The position numbers were made by a program, and so were the translations under genes. A stretch of DNA of 45,620 bases from Ichthyophonus hoferi (taxonomy: Eukaryota > Opisthokonta > Ichthyosporea > Ichthyophonida > Ichthyophonidae). Shown in pieces: positions 11,891-22,200 of the stretch (position 1 is the first letter of the stretch; every line of letters begins with the position of its first letter). The stretch spans positions 1-45,620 of the forward strand of contig NAOQ01000082.1 in assembly GCA_002751075.1 (NCBI GenBank), given 5' to 3'. The notes beneath the pieces are model-generated. The model was given only the letters and a program-made list of their open reading frames with translations. It was not told where the DNA came from and searched no databases.

Positions 11891-13454
11891 AAACCATAAG
11901 GTACATGTCGAAGCAATAAAACGTTAGATGTTCTGGTTAAATGACGTTATGAGTCCAGAATAAACAAGAATGAGCCAGTAACTATTAGACAGCATATGTT
12001 ATTAAGATATCGTGGTACGGTACATATCTACACACCTAATAGAAAAATTATATTTAACTCAAACCATAACTGGTGAAATGCAATTATCTTTGGCATTTTT
12101 TGTGTTAAACCCATTTTCAGCACAAAAAAAAGCTCACTAGTTCATGTATGCATTCATGCTTTGTATATTCCATAATATTCACATATTTGTTTATTTTAAG
12201 TAAAGATAGTACATCAAAAAGAACACAGATGTAACAATATAATATGACAGCATATACATATACTTACTCCCTTAACAATCTATCACATCCTCTGTAAGTT
12301 GAATCATTTACTTGATATTCTAGTTCATTAGCTGACTGTTACTATTTAATCAATCAACTCATTTTCATCACAATGCCACCATTAATATTGTATGTATCCT
12401 TTAGAGCTTTGTTGTGGCTGTGTTTGTAGAAAGTAGTTGTTTGCCAATGCCTCTTTTATTTATCCTGGAGGTGTTAAGATCTACTGAATCAATCTTTAGT
12501 ATAATACTTTTTATCTACTATGTGTAGTTGTAGATAGCTTTCTTTACCTGGATGATATAGTAGCTTATTAATATAGGATTGAATATTATGATTTTAATCT
12601 CTTGCTTATTTTATTCATGAGTTTGCATGTAGTATTTTTGTCCCCAAATTCCAAAATCATATATAAAATCTTATTGCAAAATGCAATGTTAAGAGAAATA
12701 CAAATATTTTCAAGCATAGCTTCTTACTGTATTTTGATTAACTAAGGGTTTTATAAAGACAAGAAGCATGATTGTTACTAATGTAAAAGTAAACACTGGA
12801 GATTTGTACTAGGTTGCAAATTTAAAATTGATGTATCCCAAATTCTCAATACTATTATGTAGCTTATATATAATCAGTTTTTAAAAGCATGTTTGATTAT
12901 ATTTGGTCTACTCATCAGTTATATTTTTTAAAAAAAACATTGTATATTATTTAGGCTTCAATTTCTAAAATGTATAACTATATGGGTGGCATCATTTTAA
13001 TGATGATGATAATGTAAATTATACAGACTAGTTTACATCCAATTTAAGGGATCTGGTGTAGTCAATAGAAATAGACTTTAGGCAAAACAATTGCAATAGT
13101 TATTGGAGCAGGGTAATGACATGTCATAATATTGCAGATAATAAGACAGATTCATTGTTGCAAATATCAATAAGTTGTCAGGAAATCTTGTAGAAAATTG
13201 TATATTTACTTATGATGTAGATATTGTCTTTAAGGAATGTCTGTGATGTTATACATATGATACAATTTTTCAAAATTAATTGTAATACAGATCTTGATTC
13301 CATTCTGTGGCCAAATATAGCTAGTATATGTTGTATTACTAATTAATAGTTTAATCACTAAGTAACAAGTCTTTGGTGATTTCATTTGTGTTTAAGTGTA
13401 ATACATTTAAACATTAACTTACCCTTTTCTCATAATTTTCAATTTGCAATGTAG
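11891..13454. other. AT-rich stretch, nothing recognised
   Basis: Strongly AT-rich, with stops in every frame at short intervals. A short frame near 12540 reads YLDDIV, which recalls reverse-transcriptase catalytic motifs, but it has no flanking RT sequence and is taken as chance. No RNA gene or tandem array was seen. Confidence 0.5.
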
Positions 13455-15125
13455 ACTCCACTTTGAGGTCAACTGACATACAGGAATATTCTTCAATAGA
13501 TTCTTCAAACTCTGCTCTCCTTAAATCAGATTATTCAGAAGAGTCATATTCTTCTCCTGACTGTCTTGACATATGGGCATCATTTGAATCAGGTAAAAGT
13601 TGAACACATAGGCCTTTCTTTCATAGACTTACAGATCCTATTTTTATATATGTTGGGGTAACCAATTTATGTTTGTATCTAGAGGCAGTCTTAAAAGTAT
13701 TCCTCCTTTGCGATCTAGCACCTACTACAATTTTCAATAAATTTATACTTATCTTTATTAGTTACAGCTAGTAATCAGGATCCAGACTAAGTTTGTGTAT
13801 GCTGCTTATAAAGTTGTTGGATTTGGGCTAAAACCAAGTTGAATACGTGTTAATCAGTTGAGTTTAGCATATTACTCAATAATAACTTACATAATTGTTC
13901 TTGAACATGTTTTAAAAGAAAGTCTTTCAGTGAGTATCAAAGGATTATTCTGGAACTTACAGAATACTTGGGTGTCACAAGCCACTATGCATGCAATTCA
14001 AATCCGATGACCAACACCATTTAAAAACTATAGTAAAGTTTTACTCCAGACTGCTACAAACATCTAGTCCTTAGTTAAACACAATTAGTGACGTCATTTA
14101 ATTAATTTATAATAATTAATAAATGTCCAAGTCGTAACTACCACATGTATCCTCATTCCAAAACATTTCTTAATATTTAGAGGTTCAATGCAAGATAAAC
14201 AGTAGGTATTAATAAAAAATACCATGAAATGTTTGACTAAACGTTTACGCTAAAGTTTTAGGAGCTGAGAAACTTCAACACTTTCAATATGAGTTTAATG
14301 GGTATATGTTATGATCGTAAATCTTGGCAAACACATACTGATCGCTAATATATTATGGGATTCATAAGGTCTGAGCCAATGATCACCATACACTGCAATA
14401 CCGCACCAAGCAACATATAGCTGGAAACAAAATTTTAAAGTCAGAATTACTAGATCCCCATAAATTTCATATAGGTAAACAAACAATACAATATTATAAA
14501 ATATTATGCATTATTGTTATGTACACATAGACTAAATCTGGGTAGAATTGAGTTATTATATCAGCACACTTTAATGATTACAAGTAACTATTAAATAGTA
14601 CATCAAATATTGGCATAGATTAATAATGCCCAAAATCAGGCCATAGCCAACAAGACTTGATTATTACTAGTGGTTTAGTAGACAATAGTTACCAGAACAA
14701 AAAACAATACCTAACTAGAATTTCTAGTAGTTATATAAGGCGGTAGCCGTGCTAGAAGTTATTCAACAGTTTTATTACAGCATAAACAATTAACTTCAAG
14801 ACCAGCCTGGCCTTTCTACTGTAATATTCCAAAAATACTCAAATAAAACATTTTTTCAGTGAGCCTCCCAAAAGACCTCCAAGCAATTGACTTACTAATT
14901 AGCATATACTTGGGAGCCTTCAATTCACAAACAATTAATATTCTTAGTACATTGCACCTGGATCACGTGCACTTCAATAGCAATATTGGATTATTAACTA
15001 ATCCAGCTACCATTTTATTATCAATTAGCATTCATCTTTCTGAACAGAATAAACGGCTGTGCTACTCCCTCAATACTCGAGAAACTATTGATTTGGAATA
15101 CCTCAAGGCTATACCTGGCAGTTGA
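13455..15125 (+). CDS. Candidate last two exons of an unidentified gene
   Basis: Exon B at about 13455-13592 follows a TTGCAATGTAG acceptor and ends at a GTAAAAG donor. It encodes a Ser- and acid-rich peptide (for example SDYSEESYSSPDCLDIWASF). Exon C at about 14858-15125 follows a CATTTTTTCAG acceptor and encodes about 88 residues (starting SLPKDLQAIDLLISIYLGAF) before a stop. Both junctions are phase 1, so B and C join cleanly. The less AT-rich composition also sets them apart from their surroundings. No first exon was found: a basic plus-strand frame at 11478 ends in the wrong phase to join B directly. I recognise no domain. Chance open frames of this size do occur in such DNA, so this is a hypothesis only. 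Confidence 0.25.
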
Positions 15126-15150
15126 GGAGTTGGCAACTTAGTAAAGGATT

Positions 15151-15174
15151 CTCTATCTATTAATATAGATAGAG
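15151..15174. repeat. Perfect hairpin, 10-bp arms with TAAT loop
   Basis: CTCTATCTAT at 15151-15160 and ATAGATAGAG at 15165-15174 are exact reverse complements around a TAAT loop. It lies 25 nt after the stop of the candidate exon ending at 15125. It could therefore be a structure in a 3' UTR or simply a chance palindrome in AT-rich DNA. Confidence 0.6.
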
Positions 15175-15532
15175 GTAGCAGATTCAATATAAACCATGTC
15201 TGAAATAAAATATTATATTAACGTCTGCTGGTCTACACTAATGTAACGAATTTGAAAATACATTACAGTGAGCATAGCTTTATTAATTAATTAGTGCCTG
15301 GATAGAGTTTACAGAAGTTCCCAAATCCGGGTAGACCAAATTAATCTGGGTTAGATTGTGGATTTTAGTAGTTTGGGAAAGTAACTGTCGAATGTAATGT
15401 CATATGATTAGGATTATTCATAGGTGTCAGTTGACATCCAGTATTCAGGAGATGCATAATTGAGAATAGTGTTGACTCTTGGTAGAGTCGCTGGGTCATC
15501 ACTAGTTGAAATTTGTATTATAAGCTTGTTTG

Positions 15533-15904
15533 TTAAAAGATTTCCAATTGATTTTCGTAATTAATCGTTGATATTTCTGTATTAGAACTAGTAATAGCTA
15601 ATTGGTTTGATCTATTTTCTATAGAAAGCAATGTAAAGATAGGCGTATATGTTGGCTCTATCTTGAGATGCTTATTACGATTATATTCAGCTATTACTGA
15701 AGGAGGAATTTCCACTTTAATTTGTTTAGGTGCGGTAGTACTTATGACACAATATGTACAATCATTAAAAGGTGATATATTACTATCTAGATAATAACTA
15801 TTGTCATTATTTAATGTTAGTATGCAGCTAGTTCTCTGATTTTGAACAGGTGAGATATCTGAACACTGATTACCGTATATGACTACTGACGGCGGACTAG
15901 ACAT
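15533..15904 (-). CDS. Unidentified 123-codon open frame
   Basis: From ATG at 15904 the frame stays open for 123 codons in DNA of about one-third GC, where a stop is expected every 13 codons or so. That makes it the most stop-free anonymous frame in the window. It can extend to an earlier ATG at 15943 through a TATATA run, but the inner start avoids that low-complexity leader. The peptide is polar, rich in Ser, Thr, Asn and Ile, with cysteines (for example CSDISPVQNQRTSC and CTYCVISTTAPKQIKVEIPP) and no clear TM segment. The even spacing of short hydrophobic stretches would suit a beta-rich extracellular domain, but I recognise no family. It could be a single exon of a larger gene or a decayed mobile-element frame. 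Confidence 0.35.
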   Translation of the reverse strand: MSSPPSVVIYGNQCSDISPVQNQRTSCILTLNNDNSYYLDSNISPFNDCTYCVISTTAPKQIKVEIPPSVIAEYNRNKHLKIEPTYTPIFTLLSIENRSNQLAITSSNTEISTINYENQLEIF

Positions 15905-15943
15905 TACAATAACGGTGTAATATATATATATATATTGTGCCAA

Positions 15944-18900
15944 GTTTTATGTATTTTACAAGAACTTCATAGTTTTTCCAGTGGACCGTCTTTGTGTGAA
16001 TAGGTGGGGGCCAAAAACGACGACGGCGAATGACCAGGAGACCTTTATTAGCTATTTTGCTTGCATTTATACTTGTCTCTTTTTGTCCTGATAATCCAAT
16101 TCTAATATACCCTTCCTAGAATGACTCTTTAGCTAGCTATTTCATTGGTGTGATTGCTCACATATTATGTATTGGAAAATCAATTTATTAGGTTGAAAAA
16201 CACTACGCAATTAAATTATTATGCAACTAACTCATATTGGGCCCCGATCATTGATCTATTTATTATTTGGGCTTCAACCGAATCTACTTATTCATCTGCA
16301 ATTAACGATCTTATAATACTTTACTACAGATAACTATTCTTCTTTATCAAATAAAGATAATATATAATAATTGGAACTTTGGTCAAGTTACTTCTGAATG
16401 CATAAGGGTTTCTAGTAATAATTACTTTGAAATTGGATTAACTGTAAGGTATCTTAATTACAGAGTCCCACCACTCAACTAATTAACTACTTAATGTAAA
16501 AATATACAAAAGTGTTGCTCGTGCTAGACCCATGTCTTTAGAGGTGCAATGTTATATACCACTTATAATTAATACACATAAATGCACATACTAGCTATAT
16601 ATATATATATATAAGATCTTAAAACATCATAAAATACCTACTCCCCAGAACACAAGAGATTGATGTACTGTAAAAGTAGATTAGGCCAGGGCCATAATGA
16701 AAAATATATAATATCATGTTAGTTTCCCATCATAAGAGGCTAGCAGATAGGAATAGGGACGTAAAAGGAATGAATATATGAAATTAATTGAGTGTGAGGG
16801 GCACCCATTTGGACAGGTGAGCGATACAGAGCAGAATACAAATTAAAGGCATGGTATTTAATTTAATTTAGCAAATAGTGATCAAGACATACCACCAATT
16901 AATTGTTTTATACCATAAGTTAAGATCATGAAACTTACTAAGTTTACTGTAATGCTTGTTTATTAGGTGCTTTGTGTAATATGATTGTGGTGACTTTCTC
17001 AGGCATATCTAAGTTAAGGCAAAACTGATAATAGCTTGAATTTTTCAAATTTAATAAAAACCAAATGTTTCTAAGTGTGTACTAAAAAATCAGTTTCCGT
17101 TCCTTATATAGTAGTCTTGACACAACATTAACTTATCATCAAATCACATTTGCGTAGAACTATTTGGTGCTTAATATAGTTACCCCATAAGATAAGATCC
17201 AATTAATTGAATCTATCACATTTAAACTTAAATTAATAACTACCTTTAATCTATGAGATTGGGTCCCTGATTCATTCTCCTGTTTTAATTATATTGAGTA
17301 TTATAATTTGGTAGAATTATGCAAACACCTATCATTCTGTCAATCAATTTGTAAATTATCAATAAACAATAATATAAATAAAACTAGGATATTTCCAACA
17401 CAACAGATTTGATTCAAAACATGTTATCTATATGATTGGAGGTTCATCACCAATGGCATGAAGTTATATAATTTGATCATATATTTGAGCAAGCTAATGA
17501 GAGTATAATTAGCCATCCAATCCTTAGATTTGCATTAAGCCTTTCAAAAGCTAGAGTTGGAGCTGATGAACAAAAGTAATTATTTAATAATGATCCAAGA
17601 TGATCATCAGAGACTGAAAGAATAATCATTAGTGTCAATAAAAAGAAACCATTTGAAAAGCACAGTGTGTATGGTTTTAACCCTAAAATCTTAGTTACAT
17701 GTTACATAGTAAGTTCAGAATAATAGTATAAGCTTGTAACCCTACTTCATGCATGTATTAATAAAGTCCTCAGAAGTGAAACCAACAATGAAAGGACTGA
17801 GTAGGTAGCCAAACATAACACATCTAGTTACACTATTTATTTAAACAGGATTAAGGATGGAGAATATTTGGAGAATACATGACAGAAGATTCACCATACC
17901 CAAGCCTCAAGAGCCACAGATCAACAAGAAAAGTTAGCTCTAAATAAAACACTGACTAACTCATGGACTGAGAGATTAGAAATAGAAGAAAGAAGTAATA
18001 TTATTTGCAAAGTTATTTCTAGGAGGGGATGTGGTCAACAAGGTCTCTAGACCCAGTATCAAGCTCTGATACGTTTTACATATGTGAAATGTGAAGTTTA
18101 ATATTACAGAAAAAAGACATGGGAAGATTTGAAAGACACCTGAAGATTTCAGTTGCAGCTTGAACCAGAATACATGGAATCCATTTCAAATGAACACTAA
18201 TCAACAAAAGTTAAGCAAAGTGTAAAGTTTTTAAAAGCATCCGCACTTAAACCTAGACTGGACTTTTAGGACAGCTCAAGATATAGAGCTCCGTATCTTT
18301 CTCTCTCTGAGGGTATACAAAATACACCAAGTACTCACCATACAACCTCAACAAAGAAAGATGACAGGATTAAATCATTAAGAAAAAGGTAACAGTTCAT
18401 CTAGTACAGATATGGGGAAAACACAAAAATATACTACTTAAGGGCCAAGGTATACAAATCAAGTATACTACCACAATACTACAGATCAGTTATACTATTA
18501 CCAATAAAGTAGCCAGAAAGGTAATTTATAGAATACAGATCTCTGATACCATTGGTAGCCAAGTCAATGGGAAGGGTTACCCTAGTACTACAAGTACATA
18601 AGAGAATAGTGTATAGATATACCCACTCTATTTTAAGACCCTATCTATGCCCAACATCTCATACTAACAATCCCATATTTATGTTTACTACTAAACCTTG
18701 ATTGGTCATGCTCAAAGTGTGAGGTTATTGTGCAAAATATTACACCATTTGCAGACCTTGATAACATCAGCAGTATCACAACTGTTAAGTAGTCTTCCTG
18801 TTCACACATTTTAGAGTACATCCAACACATGTCCATTATCTTATGTAGGGCGATTGGTGACCCTGAACCAGAAGGGCTAAAATGAGAGATCTAGGGCCAT

Positions 18901-19221
18901 CCCTACAGAGAATAATATAACCACAAGGCTAGGCAGCCAGTGCTGGGTTAGTAACAAGTAGGGATTCAACCATTGGCATTGGAACTGTTGGCTGAAAAAA
19001 AGCCTTCCTAATGTAGAATATACCATTAAGGGGGGGAGGTATGAGAATAGGCAGGACCCACAGACTGGCAACAACAGGCCCACCTTTCTTTAGGAATAGG
19101 TTCACCTGGTTAGGTCATAGTGTACTAGTTTGCAGTTAAGGCCATATAATCTACATCCCTATCTATACACACAAGGGGTCTGTTTATGCTTGTGGATTGA
19201 AATGCACTAGGCCTATAGGCG
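15944..19221. other. AT-rich intergenic DNA and probable UPF3 3' UTR
   Basis: No recognised gene. A TA dinucleotide run lies near 16585-16612. From about 17700 to 18650 the composition is less AT-rich and contains several 20-30 codon open runs on the plus strand, such as LTNSWTERLEIEERSN near 17950. They resemble decayed coding sequence but no family could be named. The right end, adjoining the UPF3 stop at 19222, is probably the UPF3 3' UTR. Confidence 0.45.
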
Positions 19222-22200
19222 TTACTTGCTACCAGTGCGACCCGAGGAAGATCCTCCCAACAGAGAGGCATTATTGCTGGTGGGGGCCCTACTGATCATG
19301 GTGGCCTTGGAGCGATATGCCCCAGGGGTGTAAATAGCCCTTTCAGGGGGTCGGCTCTGATTGAGGCAGACGGGGGTAGTGTGAGAGAGTACAAAGATAG
19401 TTACAGGCTCTATGTTCATGCACGGGAATAAAATAACAATCAAGAGCCTTAACAGGTAGATGATCACTACTATATTACTTCTCATGAGTGGTCTAGGGTG
19501 TAGACAGACCATTAGCCCACATCACATAGATGGTGCTGGAAGCAAACACACACATTCACATATATAGATGCACTTGTACATGCAATGTGCATGCATACAT
19601 GGTGAGTGGAGGGAGGCTATAAGGGACCAGAATGTATATGAGAAAGACAAGAATTTTTTTGAAGAAAACGACATGAGAAAAGAGAGGACGGAGGATATTG
19701 CACCAATAGGTACAGCTCCCACCTTGTCTTTCTTCTTGGCATCTTCTTTCTTTGCCTTGGTTTTCTCGTCCGTACTAGTCTCACTGCTCCATCTCGAAAC
19801 ACTCCGATCTGTGGCTGCAGGGTGGGGTAAGATAAACATGCAATGGGGAAAGGGAAGCGCTCGTGTACCGAGATAACAACCAATAACAAGGGAGAGATGT
19901 AATCTAGTTTATTATACCAGATTCAAAATAGGATCTAGAGATTAATCAATTAAATATGAGTTATCATTAGTGTTTTATAAACAGAATAACACATCAAGAA
20001 TCCACGTATGTTTTACTCATTGGTTGATATTTTACTATAATAGTTTAAAATCATTATGGATTCTATTCCTAATGAACCAGTTTAGCATTCAGTGAGACTA
20101 TTGGTTGGGTGGGTGTTAGTAGTATAGCAACAGGCCAGGGCCTTCTATAGTAAGTCATACGACTGCAAGGTGACGTCATTATGACTATGACCTACTTTAC
20201 TATTAGCATACTTAGCATACTCCATGAACAGCAAGTAGGAACAACAGGATACGTTCTCTCAGAGGAGGCTCATTACTATATACCATCACAGCATCTAGCC
20301 CATCCTAGCACATAGTTTACTGTCTAGTCAATCAAATAACTTACGGCGTGGCAAATGGCATTATCATCATCAAGCAATGAGTTTAAACAAACTTATAATG
20401 GGTCTTCTAAGAGGATGTAATACTACAAACTATGTATCCAGTAACATACATAACACTTATGTACGAGTAAGATTAAAGCCATAGGTAGGGAGCCTAAATG
20501 GTGTAAATTTTCCAATGAAAAGGCGCGGATATAAATTAAAATATATGATTGTACTACATTAAGCACTAAAAACATTATTATGCAGTCAGTAATTATAGAT
20601 TTCGATGCTATTGGTCAATGTATAGATTCTACGTTGCCCCAGTGTAAAGAATCACAGCAGAAATAATATATCTATATATCTAGAGGTACATACCTTGGGC
20701 TCTAGGGGCAGACCTTGCATGAGAGCGAGCATCAGATGACTGTATTAATCCATACATTGGTGTGTTAGCCATATCATACATTACCCGATAGAAGTGAGAG
20801 ACTACAAGAGAGGTCAGAGGGATAACTGAAAGAAAGAGCTGCGAGGAGCACAGACAACACCTGCACAAGTATGTAGGTGTTAACTAGTTGCATTGATAGG
20901 ATGCTTCAAGCCGTGTAAAGTAGACTGATAGGAGAGGACAGGGAAAGGAACTATCAAAGAAGAAAAAAATAAAATAAAGATTATGCAAGGTAAAAAGGGG
21001 AATGTCTGTGAGTATAGATACACCAATGTACCCCTATACCACAGTACCCACAGGCTATACGCTAGGATAGGAATAGCCCGCTACCACATGTGTACAATAG
21101 TCAGCCCAGAGAAAAAATAAAAAGGGTAAGTTCGTACTATGGACAAAGAAACAACTGTCCCTGTGTGAGTGAGAAGGAGCAGAGGGAAAGACACAAGGAG
21201 GCAGGCAGAGGAACAATCACAGTAGACATAGTCTATAGAACTTCATCCACACTATAAGGTGCATGTATTATCCAGGTGGGCCTTACCCGGCTGGCAGTCT
21301 CGCCTGAAGGCCTGGATTTCTCCTTGGTCTGTATGAGAGAGATAGACTGTAAGACTATATACTGTTACGTTATTTTAATATATATAGGCGACATACAGGG
21401 TGCTGCTAAAGGTGTCTATATTATATAAATACAACGAGAAAATGAAGAAGACAAGGAAATAGTGGCAATAATAGCAATAGTAATAGTAGTAGTGGTAGTA
21501 GTAATAGTAACAGTAATGCTAGTAGTAATAATAGTAGCAAAAGTAAGAGTAATAATAATAGTAATAGTAGCAACAGTGATAATGGTAGTTCTATCCTACC
21601 TTGTCATTCGCCTGCTTTGGTGATTCCGTGGCTCCAGATTGGCTGGCCGACGGGTCGGGCTTCCTTAAGAGAATCCTCACGACTGGCTCTGCGGCTGGCC
21701 ACATAGAATATGACAGGTCAGAGAAGGGATATAGAGAAAGACTGGCATATATGTCTAAATACCTACAAACCTATTTATCTACCTACAAACCGATCTATCT
21801 ACCTACAAACCTATCTACCTACCTACACCCCAATCACCCACCTGGCTTACTAGACGATGTTGACCCATGCCTCTTATCAGACGACCTGCTAGCCCTAGAT
21901 CGCTCCTCCTTCTCCCCACTGTCTTTCCGCTGTGACTTTTCTGGCCTATCAGACCTCTCCGATCTAGTCGGTGTCTCCCCTCTAGTACTAGGTGTGGTTG
22001 ACAAGGCCTTCCTCTCCCCTGTTCTGTTCCCTCGTTCAGAAGGTCTGCAGGGCGACCTAGTATTGGTATATGCAGGGTATGATAGCAGCCCACCATGGCC
22101 GGCTTTTAGCTATAAGCAGGATAGGAGGGTGGTGATTGGATGCTAGATAGACCAGACTGCTACTAAGCAGATTACCGCATGTTCATAGGGCGGGCTGCAT

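Noticed and set aside
12530-12580. YLDDIV motif resembling a reverse-transcriptase active site
   Set aside because: Only about a dozen codons are open and no other RT motif is present on either side.
21601-22146. 181-codon plus-strand open frame
   Set aside because: It is antisense to UPF3 exons 8 and 9 and runs through the intron 8 repeat. The minus strand gives a phase-consistent, family-matching reading.
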